Source: Bacteroidales bacterium
Lineage (GTDB): Bacteria; Bacteroidota; Bacteroidia; Bacteroidales; P3
Assembly: GCA_017451385.1 (NCBI GenBank)
Contig: JAFSPS010000042.1
Span: 1 to 64,000, forward strand
Reading direction: 5' to 3'
Length of the DNA stretch: 64,000 bases
Shown here one piece after another: positions 55,029 to 63,276 of this stretch (the stretch's first letter is position 1; each line of letters opens with the position of its first letter). The position numbers were made by a program, and so were the translations under genes. The notes under the pieces are model-generated. The model was not told the DNA's origin. It worked only from the letters and a program-made list of their open reading frames with translations, and made no database searches.

Positions 55029-56144
55029 TCAGTCCTTTGATGGGAAAGCAATCTCCGAGTGTCCAATGTCTGCAGACGTCGCTACGGCGATGCCGCGTTG
55101 CCCTTGTTGGTTGACAGCGCAGTAGAAGTGGTAGGTGGTGCCTTGCCAGTGGACGAGGTAGCTCTTGTGGGCATAGAGCGCATCGTACGGCTCGGAGGGA
55201 TAGATGAGGTCGTCACCTTGCCAGTCGTACCAGTGGACGAGGTCGCGGCTGCAAGCGAAGGTGTTGTAGGCTTTGTAGGGTCGCTCGGGGCTGAAGGCAC
55301 GGAAATAGAACATCACGTAGAGGTCGTTCACTTTCTGTATGTGTGCGTCGCCCGAAATGGTGCCTTCCTCCTCGTGAGCCACGACGGGGTTGCCCCCGTA
55401 GCGTGTCCAGTGCAGCATGTCGTCGCTGTAGGCTATGCCTATGCGCTCTGCGCCGATGCCGTTGGAGGGGTTGGTGCCGAAGGCGTTGTAGAACATCACG
55501 AAATCGTGGCCGAAGTGACGCTCCGTATCGCGAAACACTGCCGACTTATACTGTGTCTCCTTCTCGAACCATTGTGCTGTGCTGTCAAGGGGCGATAGCA
55601 CGGGGCTGCCCGTCTTGCTCCATGGTGCTATAAGCGAATCGGGCGAGGTGTACGCCATGCCTATGTGCAGTGGCTTGGTTTCGTAGCCTGTGAAATGTCC
55701 GCCGAGATAGGTCATCCAGACGCATCCGTTGTATGACTCCAAAGCGTAGCTGCCCCCCCACTCGATATCCACCAGTGCCGCATAGCCTGCTTGCTGGCTG
55801 ATGTCCCATTCGAGGTCGCCACCACCCAGTATTTGTACTTCCTGCTGTTGCCAGTGCAGCAAGTCGTCGCTCGTGGCGATACGGGTCGTATAACCCTGTC
55901 CGTCGAAGACAATGTAGGTCATATACCATCGTCCGTCGTGGCGGAAGACGGTGGGACTGTCCATCATGTGGTCGCCGTCCTGTGGCGCAATGACGAGGCC
56001 ATACTTGTATGGTGTCTTGACGGCTTCATACACTTGCTGCATCTCCTCCTGAGTGACGGGCGTATCTGCCAGAGGCTTCCGGTTGCAGCACAGCGCGAGG
56101 CCACACAACGCAACGATAGTCAGTGAGAAAAGAGTATTCTTCAT
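55029..56144 (-). CDS. Lipoprotein with five-bladed beta-propeller glycosidase fold
   Basis: I chose the ATG at 56144 (MKNTLFSLTIVALCGLALCC, with a Cys lipobox); an in-frame ATG lies two codons earlier. The mature protein is about 350 residues with repeated blade motifs such as DSPTVFRHDGRWYMTYI, YAALVDIEWGGSYALESY and IGIAYSDDMLHWTR. It belongs to the GH43/GH32/GH130 superfamily of five-bladed propellers. The DSP, GDAHI and related acidic residues are candidate catalytic positions. It probably cleaves or phosphorolyses a glycan at the cell surface; the substrate is unknown. Confidence 0.78.
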   Translation of the reverse strand: MKNTLFSLTIVALCGLALCCNRKPLADTPVTQEEMQQVYEAVKTPYKYGLVIAPQDGDHMMDSPTVFRHDGRWYMTYIVFDGQGYTTRIATSDDLLHWQQQEVQILGGGDLEWDISQQAGYAALVDIEWGGSYALESYNGCVWMTYLGGHFTGYETKPLHIGMAYTSPDSLIAPWSKTGSPVLSPLDSTAQWFEKETQYKSAVFRDTERHFGHDFVMFYNAFGTNPSNGIGAERIGIAYSDDMLHWTRYGGNPVVAHEEEGTISGDAHIQKVNDLYVMFYFRAFSPERPYKAYNTFACSRDLVHWYDWQGDDLIYPSEPYDALYAHKSYLVHWQGTTYHFYCAVNQQGQRGIAVATSADIGHSEIAFPSKD

Positions 56145-56202
56145 AATCATGTTTTTTTATAATAATGGGAGCGAAATACTATACGCTTGGTTGTTTTTGT
56201 CT

Positions 56203-56370
56203 CTACAAAACCTCCCAATGTCCGCCCTTGTCGGGACCCACACGGCGAACATACTGTTCGTTTTGCATCTCTCGCAATATCTTCTTGATGGTGGTGTGTC
56301 CTACACCTAAGGTGGATTCGAGGTGTGCGATAGTCACCATGTTATTGTCTTCGATGGCTTGTATTTTCAT
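56203..56370 (-). CDS. Small winged-helix protein or fragment
   Basis: The frame from ATG 56370 gives about 55 residues: MVTIAHLESTLGVGHTTIK followed by KILREMQ and RRVGPDKGGHWEVL. This is like the C-terminal winged helix of larger AlbA_2/Schlafen-type DNA-binding proteins. It may be a stand-alone protein or a C-terminal remnant; I cannot find the remaining part nearby. Confidence 0.5.
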   Translation of the reverse strand: MKIQAIEDNNMVTIAHLESTLGVGHTTIKKILREMQNEQYVRRVGPDKGGHWEVL

Positions 56371-56484
56371 CAGTAAAAAAAATCTTCTTTTAACGCTAAT
56401 GGTAAAAAATATATGCGAAAGTACAATTTTTTCAGAATGTAGAATCAAAAAAGTTTTTTTTCTCGTATCGAATGCCTTTGTCTG

Positions 56485-56796
56485 CTATTTCTTCTTTGCC
56501 GCCGACAGGGCATGATAGGTGGTGGCGACGAGTTTGGCGAGGTAGTCGTGGTCGTCTATGTCGTCAATGTAGAGGTACTCTTTTGCGCCCTCGTAAGGAG
56601 GTCGCATATCGACAGAGCGTAGCAGTGGGCGAGCGGCATCGGTGGGCTTGAGGTAGAGACGATTGTCGCAGATGAGCCCTACTATCAGACTGTTGCAGTA
56701 GAGGCCGTAGTCGCCGAACATCTTGCGCGTGCTGATGTCTCCGGCGGCAGAGCACTGGTCTGTGATGTACTGTACGATGTTTGTGTTGCAGGCCAT
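56485..56796 (-). CDS. TfoX N-terminal domain protein
   Basis: I chose ATG 56796 (MACNTNIVQYITDQ) and not the longer frame to 56991, because the upstream part overlaps the end of the phosphoesterase gene and reads as a shadow. The 103 residues match the TfoX-N fold (STRKMFGDYGLYC, then LICDNRLYLKPT). TfoX-type proteins regulate competence in some bacteria; here there is no TfoX C-terminal domain, so the role is unknown. Confidence 0.8.
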   Translation of the reverse strand: MACNTNIVQYITDQCSAAGDISTRKMFGDYGLYCNSLIVGLICDNRLYLKPTDAARPLLRSVDMRPPYEGAKEYLYIDDIDDHDYLAKLVATTYHALSAAKKK

Positions 56797-56824
56797 AAGT
56801 TTGTCGATGGGTATGATGTGTGGC

Positions 56825-57904
56825 TTATCTCTTCTCGTCCAGCACCATGTCGAACTGGTCGCATTTGCCGGTGCGGTGAGCGAGATGTTTGGTGGAGGGC
56901 GAAATGCCGAAGAGGGGCGAATAGGTGCGCACCTTGATAGTGCGTCCGTCGGGCATGAACTCGAGGATGCGCAGCCATCCGTCGCCGCCATTGCCTTCCC
57001 ATCCGCCGCCGAGAATCTGCACGTTGAACATCATCTGATGCACTGTTCGGCCGGCATTGTTCTTGTCGTTGCGGTAGGCTACGGCATCCTCAAAGTCGCC
57101 AGGGTGTCCTGTATGCCCGCAGATGACGAGGTCTATGTTGGCGGTCTGGCTGACGAGTTTGTCCCAGATGGCCTGTCCCCAGTTGGGGTTGGGAATCGTG
57201 TAGCCCTCTGTGACGATGCGTTCCGCCGTGCGCTCGCGTAGGAAGGAGTGCGTCATGAAGATGACGCGGCAGTCGGCGTAGGTCTTGCTCTCGCAGAGTC
57301 CTTTGGCCCACAGCAGCACCTCATCGCGTGGGGCGAACTCTGTGGTGATAATCAGCAGACGTCCCCAATGCTCATCGTTGAAGAGGTAGGCGGAGTTCTC
57401 AAGCGAGGCGAAGCCCTGCCGGTTGGGGAACTCAGCCACGAGGCAGTCGCGCAACTTGTTGTTGCGTTCGGCGGTGAAGTACTCGTTGAAGTGCGTGCTG
57501 CCGTTCTCCGCGCGGCGGTAGCCGTACTCGTGGTTGCCTGGCGAGATGATGTAAGGCACGAGGTTGTCGAGACGAGCGAAGGAGTGCGAGCCGGACTCGT
57601 ACATCTGACGGCTGGTCTGGTTGAGCATGCGGCGGTTGAGGGCGTTGTTGTCGTTCTGCTCCACGATGTCGCCAGTGCAGAGCACCGTCTTGATGCGCAG
57701 GTTGTCTATGTTGTCGGCTATCCATGCCGTGCAAAGCTCGAAGAGCGGCTGGTTGATGTCGTATTTAGTATAGCCCTGCGGGTCGCCCAACAGTATCATG
57801 CTGAATGAATTGGAGTCGCTAAGATGCTGCTGGTCGGCGCGGTGTTGTGCCATAGCCAAGAGGCAGCAGGCTGTCAGTGCGACTGATAGAAATATCTTTT
57901 TCAT
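56825..57904 (-). CDS. Secreted metallophosphoesterase
   Basis: A signal peptide (VALTACCLLAMAQ) ends near residue 20. Calcineurin-like motifs follow: LLGDPQ (D41, Q43 replaces the usual His), CTGDIVEQN, PGNHEYGY, an MTHSF and ICGHTGHPG. The fold spans residues about 35 to 300. It is likely a secreted phosphatase or nucleotide-hydrolysing enzyme of the metallophos family. The start is clear. The GDPQ variant is common in secreted Bacteroidetes members. Confidence 0.85.
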   Translation of the reverse strand: MKKIFLSVALTACCLLAMAQHRADQQHLSDSNSFSMILLGDPQGYTKYDINQPLFELCTAWIADNIDNLRIKTVLCTGDIVEQNDNNALNRRMLNQTSRQMYESGSHSFARLDNLVPYIISPGNHEYGYRRAENGSTHFNEYFTAERNNKLRDCLVAEFPNRQGFASLENSAYLFNDEHWGRLLIITTEFAPRDEVLLWAKGLCESKTYADCRVIFMTHSFLRERTAERIVTEGYTIPNPNWGQAIWDKLVSQTANIDLVICGHTGHPGDFEDAVAYRNDKNNAGRTVHQMMFNVQILGGGWEGNGGDGWLRILEFMPDGRTIKVRTYSPLFGISPSTKHLAHRTGKCDQFDMVLDEKR

Positions 57905-57961
57905 ATTACTTATATTTTGAATGGTGATTAAAAGCTGTTTAATATCTATTTGAACAATGAG

Positions 57962-58729
57962 CTAATCGTGTTCTACGCCGTAGCCGAAGAGTGCGAAGTC
58001 GCCTCGCAGGGGGTCGTCGGGGAACACGGTGGCGAGGGCTTCGGTGAGCCGTTGTGCGGTAGCCATAGATGCTGTGCGGCTGGCGAGGAGTCCGAGATGT
58101 TGGCCTTGTTGCAGCACGTGGGTGTCGAGGGGCATGATGAGTGTGCGGCGGTCTATGGCGTCAGCCCAGAGACCGAGGTCCACAGGCGAGCCGTCGCGCA
58201 CCATCCAGCGGAGGAACATGCAGACACGTTTGCATGCCGATGTGCAGTCCTTGGGTACTATGACGCTCACGCCCTGCGTGGCGAAGTAGTTGCATATAGC
58301 CGCTACGGCATCGAAGCCTGTGGCAGCATTTCGGCGGACAAAGTCGCCCAGAGTGCCGTACTGCTGCATGAGATGCTGGTAGGCACGAAGGAAATGGTGG
58401 AACATGTCAACCGTGTATAGGCGGTAGAGGCAGTCGGTGCATCCCTCGGGCAGGACGGCGGCGAAATCGCCATTGGCTATCCAGCGGTGCATCTCGCCGT
58501 CGCAGCATTGGCGCAGATGGTCTATCTTTGGCATGAACTGCTGGCGGCTGCCGTAGCTGAGGCATGAGGCAACGAAGGCCATGGCCTCGCGGTTGGCGTC
58601 GCCTCGCACCTGATGCATGAACCACGACGGGTCGCCGTTGATGAAGTCGCCCGTCTCGTAGCGGTCGGCGTTCTCTATCAGCATGTGGCGCACCGACTCA
58701 GGGATTTCTATTTGTGGTTGTTTTGTCAT
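57962..58729 (-). CDS. TIGR02757/DUF2400 family protein
   Basis: A 255-residue helical protein with FVASCLSYGSRQQFMPKI and the diagnostic CKRVCMFLRWMVRDGSPVDLG segment. The family is common in Bacteroidetes, and its helical fold resembles DNA glycosylases (helix-hairpin-helix), but the function is unknown. The start and stop are clean, and the length matches the family. Confidence 0.85.
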   Translation of the reverse strand: MTKQPQIEIPESVRHMLIENADRYETGDFINGDPSWFMHQVRGDANREAMAFVASCLSYGSRQQFMPKIDHLRQCCDGEMHRWIANGDFAAVLPEGCTDCLYRLYTVDMFHHFLRAYQHLMQQYGTLGDFVRRNAATGFDAVAAICNYFATQGVSVIVPKDCTSACKRVCMFLRWMVRDGSPVDLGLWADAIDRRTLIMPLDTHVLQQGQHLGLLASRTASMATAQRLTEALATVFPDDPLRGDFALFGYGVEHD

Positions 58730-58786
58730 ATTTTTTGAAACAATGATGGTTATAGCTGTCGTTTAAAAATGATTTATGTAAAAATG

Positions 58787-59324
58787 TTAATTTTTGAGAG
58801 ATAAATCTTTAAGTAGCCATCGCCAAACGGGCCGAATATTGATGGTGCCATGCTGGTCGGTGATTGAGCCTTCTTCATCGAGTGTGAGAACCAGTCGTTT
58901 GCAGCATGGTAGATGCTGTGGCAGTCTCTGTAGGGCTTCTACTTTTCTTTTGCGTGTTGATTCGTCGTGCAAGGTATAACACACCTGAATGGCTAATTCG
59001 TCGTCTGGAATATAGAAATCTATTTCGTATTTGTCGTTGTAGAAGAATACGCGGTCATTATTGGTGTCATGTCCGTATATGCGGAAGAGCTGTAGTGCTA
59101 CAAGGTTTTCCAGCAACATGGTGTCTTTGTTGATAAGGAAAAGCCCCAAAATGCCGTTGTCGATGAAATAATACTTGCAGTTACTCTCCTTTGCCTGCGC
59201 GCCGCACGCCAACAAGTACACGACAAGGAAATCCATCAAGTTGTACCGCTCTATCATTCACTACATAGCGTTCCACCTCTATTTGGTTTTCACGAAGTAT
59301 CTGCTTTAGTATCTGTTTGTCCAT
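58787..59324 (-). pseudogene. Decayed AAA/DUF4143-type ATPase with an internal deletion
   Basis: On the reverse strand from ATG 59324, the frame reads MDKQILKQILRENQIEVERY and continues through a Walker A-like VLVGVRRAGK, then hits a stop at 59181-59183. Just there the neighbouring frame begins an ESNCKYYFIDNGILGLFL segment and continues for about 130 residues to 58787 as a typical DUF4143 C-terminus (LLENLVALQLFRI, YEIDFYIPD). The family is usually about 380 residues; the AAA core between these parts has been lost and the reading frame shifted. This is direct evidence of an internal deletion. It is not a working gene. Confidence 0.75.
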
Positions 59325-59506
59325 TGTCCTTTATTATGTTGCATTGTTGTTACGTTTTATCGTATTTTCACGCAAGAAAGATGGTGCAAATATACGCATT
59401 ATTTATTCGGCTATCAACAAAATCATTTCTTTTATTTAATCGAGTAAACAAAATCATCTTATTCTTGTTTAGTGGCGTAAAAGGAGGCTGTTCGGCTTAC
59501 ATCTTT

Positions 59507-59539
59507 TTTGCGTTACTAACGGAAAAAAGTTTATCTTTG
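59507..59539 (+). promoter_or_regulatory. Promoter of structured RNA copy 2
   Basis: TTTG at 59507-59510, a 21-base spacer, then TATCTTTG at 59532-59539 followed by C, the standard Bacteroidetes arrangement. Predicted start near 59546. Confidence 0.75.
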
Positions 59540-59545
59540 CAAATG

Positions 59546-59786
59546 GTTTCGACGCGAGTAAGTCGAAAGATGCGATGAAAGCATTTGTATAGTCCAATCT
59601 TTAGAATCGCCAAAATTTTAACCAAAGGACTCTGATACTAATGCCTTTTTACTTTGTCAATGTTATGGCTTCGTGCCACAGCATAAGGTAAAGCATAGGA
59701 TAAGGTTCTATCAGCTTCTATTTTGGTGAGGCTTCTGGCGATGCCTAAAGATTGTAGGGCTGACAACACGAGTTCTATGCTTTTTC
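59546..59786 (+). ncRNA. Structured non-coding RNA, copy 2
   Basis: Homolog of 12490-12738 with the same order of conserved blocks, and compensatory changes in stems. The 5' hairpin is TTTCGAC/GTCGAAA, the AGTCC/GGACT stem, a TGGCTTCGTGCCA hairpin and the long-range ATCGCCA/TGGCGAT pairing. A terminator closes it. About 241 nt; it lies 227 bases before the repeat-protein gene at 60013, so it is likely a free RNA. See copy 1 for the family comment. Confidence 0.78.
59751..59785 (+). terminator. Terminator of structured RNA copy 2
   Basis: ATTGTAGGGCT pairs with AGTTCTATGCT through Watson-Crick and G-U pairs with one mismatch, followed by five T. Confidence 0.7.
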
Positions 59787-59900
59787 GTAATGTCTTACTT
59801 ATCACCCTGTTGTGAACTCGAGGGGAAAAGAAAAAAATGAGTGATTGAAAAAAAAACTCAAAGTGAAGAATAAGTGCAAGAAGGTTGCACAACAAGGTTG

Positions 59901-59908
59901 TACTTTTG
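59901..59908 (+). promoter_or_regulatory. -7 box before the repeat protein
   Basis: TACTTTTG followed by C, about 105 bases before the ATG at 60013. No good TTTG at the usual distance. Confidence 0.45.
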
Positions 59909-60012
59909 CAACAAAATTTATGACAAAAAAAATAATTGTATTCAAGCAATTCAAGTGTAACCTTCGTAAACCGAGATAAATCCATAATATCAACTTTCAA
60001 ATATTTAAAAGC

Positions 60013-60483
60013 ATGAAAAGCATTATCACAATTTTCGCCTTACTATCTGTTGCTACCACATTGTTTGCACAATACAATAGCACAACCACTACCTTTAAAA
60101 ATCAATACGGACAAACAATTGGAACGGCAACAACTTCTACTGACCCGTGGGGAAATACAAATACCACCTACCGCAATCAGTATGGACAAACGACAGGTAC
60201 ATCAACGTCAACTACTGATTATTGGGGCAACACGAATACGACTCACAAAAACCAGTATGGTCAGACAACTGGTACTTCAACGAGCTCAACCGATTACTGG
60301 GGCAACACGAATACGACTCACAAAAACCAGTATGGTCAGACAACTGGTACTTCAACGAGCTCAACCGATTATTGGGGCAATACAACGACAACCCATAAAA
60401 ATCAGTATGGACAAACGACAGGCACATCAACAACAACTACCGATTATTGGGGGAACACAACAACAACTTATCGTAGACGATAA
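60013..60483 (+). CDS. Secreted repeat protein with five 25-residue units
   Basis: A signal peptide (MKSIITIFALLSVATTLFAQ) ends near residue 20. The mature part is five tandem 25-residue units of the form NQYGQTTGTSTSTTDYWGN plus TNTTHK (75-bp period). Threonine, glycine, tyrosine and asparagine dominate, with no charged core. Units three and four are nearly identical in DNA, showing recent duplication. It is probably a secreted fibrous or beta-repeat protein; the function is unknown. Confidence 0.8.
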   Translation: MKSIITIFALLSVATTLFAQYNSTTTTFKNQYGQTIGTATTSTDPWGNTNTTYRNQYGQTTGTSTSTTDYWGNTNTTHKNQYGQTTGTSTSSTDYWGNTNTTHKNQYGQTTGTSTSSTDYWGNTTTTHKNQYGQTTGTSTTTTDYWGNTTTTYRRR

Positions 60484-60516
60484 TGTTTTTAACTAATTTT
60501 CGGAAATATAAAAGAT

Positions 60517-60807
60517 ATGTTAGAAAAATATAACAATGTTGTTGATAAAATGGTAGAATCATTCAAAATAAAAAAAACTATGAGTAAATTATCAAAACTG
60601 TTAATCACAATTGTTGTTGTTGTGATTTTTATCGCATTATTTGCCATTGTCGCAGGGATAAGCAGTGATGCTGGACGACATACCCCAGGCATTATTGGTT
60701 TAATCCTTTTTGCAGCAGTAATAGGTGCTGTACGTGCTATATGGAAAAGTGATGATAACGACAAGGAGGAGAAAAACGATAGCGATAAAGGTATTCTGCA
60801 AAAATAA
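60517..60807 (+). CDS. Small two-helix membrane protein
   Basis: A 96-residue protein with two hydrophobic helices (about residues 27 to 50 and 57 to 72) and a charged C-terminal tail (SDDNDKEEKNDSDK). It begins 34 bases after the repeat protein and is followed after three bases by a J-domain gene, so the two are likely co-expressed. An internal ATG at 60580 is an alternative start. No family recognised. Confidence 0.6.
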   Translation: MLEKYNNVVDKMVESFKIKKTMSKLSKLLITIVVVVIFIALFAIVAGISSDAGRHTPGIIGLILFAAVIGAVRAIWKSDDNDKEEKNDSDKGILQK

Positions 60808-60810
60808 AGA

Positions 60811-61299
60811 ATGGAATTCAAGGACTATTATGCTATTCTAAATATTTCATCAGATGCTACATTTGATGAAATTCGCTCTGCATACCGCAAGGCCTCGCAA
60901 CTATGGCATCCCGACCACAATCAAGGTCGGGATACTACAATGCAGATGCAAGACATAAACGAGGCTTATCTAATTCTAAAAAATATCCAGAAACGTGTTC
61001 GTTACGATGCCGAATATAAGAAATACAAAGCATCCTATACATCTTCGCATATTAGTGAAAAAGATACTTCTTGTTATGAGTACGATAATTATGAATACAC
61101 AGTATCTGACGATGAAGTATATAATGATATGCAAGCCGCTCGAAAGACAGCAAAAGACCTTGTTGAAGAATTTGTAAAAAACTTACGCAAGGATGGTCAC
61201 AATGCGGCAGTTGGAGCATGGGAGGAAATCAAGGGCTACCTCATCGGTGTCGTCATTCTCATGATAATAGGACTATTCTTTTTTTTATCTAAATATTAG
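60811..61299 (+). CDS. Membrane-anchored J-domain (DnaJ-like) protein
   Basis: Residues 1 to about 66 are a J domain (DYYAILNISSDATFDEIRSAYRKA, then LWHPDH with the HPD motif at about 33-35). The C-terminal 25 residues form one membrane helix (GYLIGVVILMIIGLFFFL). It would recruit and stimulate a DnaK ATPase at the membrane. The middle is charged and not recognised. It is the last gene of a short cluster with a small membrane protein. Confidence 0.85.
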   Translation: MEFKDYYAILNISSDATFDEIRSAYRKASQLWHPDHNQGRDTTMQMQDINEAYLILKNIQKRVRYDAEYKKYKASYTSSHISEKDTSCYEYDNYEYTVSDDEVYNDMQAARKTAKDLVEEFVKNLRKDGHNAAVGAWEEIKGYLIGVVILMIIGLFFFLSKY

Positions 61300-61514
61300 T
61301 TAGTTTGTCTCAATGTAAAAATAAGATGGAATATAACCATGTTCCATTTGTGGGTGTATTCCAGTGTGTACATCCCTGCTTTTTGAAATGGGTCTAACCT
61401 AATAATCTTTATGCTTGGATTGGCGGAATGCCAACCTAATGCTTTTGGTGGTTCAAACGTTTAGGTGGAAGTAGAGTCAGAGTATCATATAGTTCGGACC
61501 TAAATACAGATTAA

Positions 61515-61557
61515 GGCAGTTCCCCTTTCTTCCATTGGTAAGGGGAACTGCTTTTTT
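61515..61557 (+). terminator. Strong terminator
   Basis: GCAGTTCCCCTT pairs with AAGGGGAACTGC across a ten-base loop, followed by six T. It ends the transcript from the J-domain cluster or a small RNA. Confidence 0.85.
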
Positions 61558-61732
61558 GTTGAATGGACTAACAGAGATACTTCCTTGTCTTGTAGATGGG
61601 TGGGTGATACCGATAGCTTTGTCTTTTGTCCAGTGGTGTCAGGGATAGGTGATTTTATATGATTTTCGTTGCTCTTTTCGCTGTTTGCGTGTGGTGCGGC
61701 TTAATTTATTTTTATAATAGAGTAAAAAAATG

Positions 61733-61740
61733 TACTTTTG
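61733..61740 (+). promoter_or_regulatory. -7 box before the outer-membrane protein
   Basis: TACTTTTG about 90 bases before the ATG at 61830. Confidence 0.45.
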
Positions 61741-61829
61741 TATGTTTTTTTTGCGTGTGTCATGTTTTGTTTCGTACGCAGAAATGGGTATTGTAGAATC
61801 ATGCCCGCAACGAGGAAAATAAGATAGCT

Positions 61830-62519
61830 ATGAGAATGGAACATAAGATAGTATGCTTTGCGGTGATGTGCCTTTTCATTGGAGTGCAGGTCACGATGGC
61901 GCAACATCTGCGGCGTGTCACTTTTGCGCCCGGGGAGGCTGCTGATGTCAGCGACAGCCTGCGCCATGAGGCGGAAGCGGCTGACAGCATGTATTACGAA
62001 GATGAGCCACGCCTGCATGGGACCGTGGGCATCGGTGCCGGGTTCGGCAACGGATGGGGCATAGACGGTGGTTTCACCACCATAGGTGCCGACCTCTCGT
62101 ATCGTGTCAACGACAAGCTTACGCTGGGTGGAGGCTTCGGTGTGATGCGAGGCTTCGGCGACCGCGCCGTTCGCCTGCATGGAGGTCCTGAGCGCAGTCT
62201 CGTGCCGCGCAGTGCGCGTGCCACTGCCGCAATGCACGCCGAGGGCACCTATAAGGTTAACGACAGACTGACGGTGGCGGCATCGGTGATGTATATGCAG
62301 GGCAACATGATGCCTTTCCTCAGTCCCGATGGGCGCGACGGCTATGCTTTCGGTGCTTCGGCTGCTATGCGTTACCGCTTTGGCAACGACAACTATCTGT
62401 CGCTCTATGTGCAGTACTTGCGCAGCGAGCGTATGCCGCTTTACCCGTATCCCTACTCGTGGGGCGGATATGGCTCGCACCTGATGTGGTATGATGCACC
62501 CTATTGTGGCTTTTGGTAA
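61830..62519 (+). CDS. Outer-membrane beta-barrel protein
   Basis: A signal peptide (FAVMCLFIGVQVTMAQ) ends near residue 25, with an internal ATG at 61836 as alternative start. The mature part has alternating strands with Gly and aromatic residues (GTVGIGAGFGNGWGIDGG, LTLGGGFGVMRGFG) and an aromatic final residue W, as expected for a barrel. No family recognised. It precedes DUF4290 and murA. Confidence 0.7.
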   Translation: MRMEHKIVCFAVMCLFIGVQVTMAQHLRRVTFAPGEAADVSDSLRHEAEAADSMYYEDEPRLHGTVGIGAGFGNGWGIDGGFTTIGADLSYRVNDKLTLGGGFGVMRGFGDRAVRLHGGPERSLVPRSARATAAMHAEGTYKVNDRLTVAASVMYMQGNMMPFLSPDGRDGYAFGASAAMRYRFGNDNYLSLYVQYLRSERMPLYPYPYSWGGYGSHLMWYDAPYCGFW

Positions 62520-62585
62520 ACTGACGTTACCTCAATAGCATAAAAAAACTAAACTACCTAACATCTGAAAAAAACTTACCCACTA

Positions 62586-63191
62586 ATGGAATATAACACA
62601 CAGCGAGACAAAATAGTAATCATGGACTACGGGCGCAACGTGTATAAGCTTGTGCAGTATGCCAAAACGATAGAGGACCGCACGAAGCGCACACAGGTGG
62701 CGGAGGCCATAGTGAACGTCATGGCGCAGGTAAATCCCCATGTGCGAGACCAAGCCGACTACCGGCAGAAGCTCTGGGACCACCTCTTTATCCTTGCTGG
62801 TGGCGACCTTGATGTCGATACCCCTTTCGAGGTGCAGCATAACGAGTCGGTGCAGTTCGACCCCAGACAGATGACCTATAGCAACAGCAACATACGCTAT
62901 CGCCACTATGGACGCTACACCGAGAAGATGCTGATGAAGATAGCTGAATATCCCGAAGGGGAGGAGCGCGAAGCCCTCACCGACGAGGTGGCGCAGGACA
63001 TGAAACGCAAATATATGGCGTGGAACAACGACAGCATAGACGACAAGGTGATAAAGGACCAGATAGAACGCATGAGCCTGGGACGTGTGGTGATGGGTGA
63101 CGAACGCGAGATAGTGCTGCCTGCCATCACTGGCGCTCAGCCGCAGGACATGATGGACCGCCGCAAGAAGAAAAAGAAGAAGAATAAGTAG
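62586..63191 (+). CDS. DUF4290 family protein
   Basis: A 201-residue protein with MEYNTQRDKIVIMDYGRNVY, VNPHVRDQADYRQKLWDHL and RYHYGRYTEKM-like segments and a lysine-rich tail. It matches DUF4290, a family found in Bacteroidetes, typically just upstream of murA, as here. Function unknown; it may assist cell-wall or cell-division tasks. Confidence 0.88.
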   Translation: MEYNTQRDKIVIMDYGRNVYKLVQYAKTIEDRTKRTQVAEAIVNVMAQVNPHVRDQADYRQKLWDHLFILAGGDLDVDTPFEVQHNESVQFDPRQMTYSNSNIRYRHYGRYTEKMLMKIAEYPEGEEREALTDEVAQDMKRKYMAWNNDSIDDKVIKDQIERMSLGRVVMGDEREIVLPAITGAQPQDMMDRRKKKKKKNK

Positions 63192-63276
63192 TGTGTCGCG
63201 GCAGGCAACGAAGAAAGGCAGATCACAGCACCAGACAAAAAAACATATACTCTAATCACAAAACACTACAGATGAG

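Larger units (their letters stand above)
61300..61829. other. Gene-free stretch with inverted repeats and a terminator
   Basis: No gene is seen. Short hairpins such as ATGGAA/TTCCAT and TTGGC/GCCAA lie at 61327-61350 and 61415-61440, and a strong terminator at 61515-61557. This could be the 3' end of the J-domain transcript or a separate small RNA. Confidence 0.5.

Noticed and set aside
56797-56991. N-terminal extension of the TfoX-N protein
   Set aside because: It overlaps the end of the phosphoesterase gene on the same strand and does not look like protein-coding sequence.
59638-60000. Reverse-strand 120-codon frame over structured RNA copy 2
   Set aside because: It lies opposite a non-coding RNA with covarying stems and its own promoter and terminator; composition is unlike neighbouring genes.
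60088-60470. Possible CRISPR-like array in the 75-base repeats at 60 kb
   Set aside because: The repeats are contiguous coding units with a signal peptide in front and no spacer sequences.
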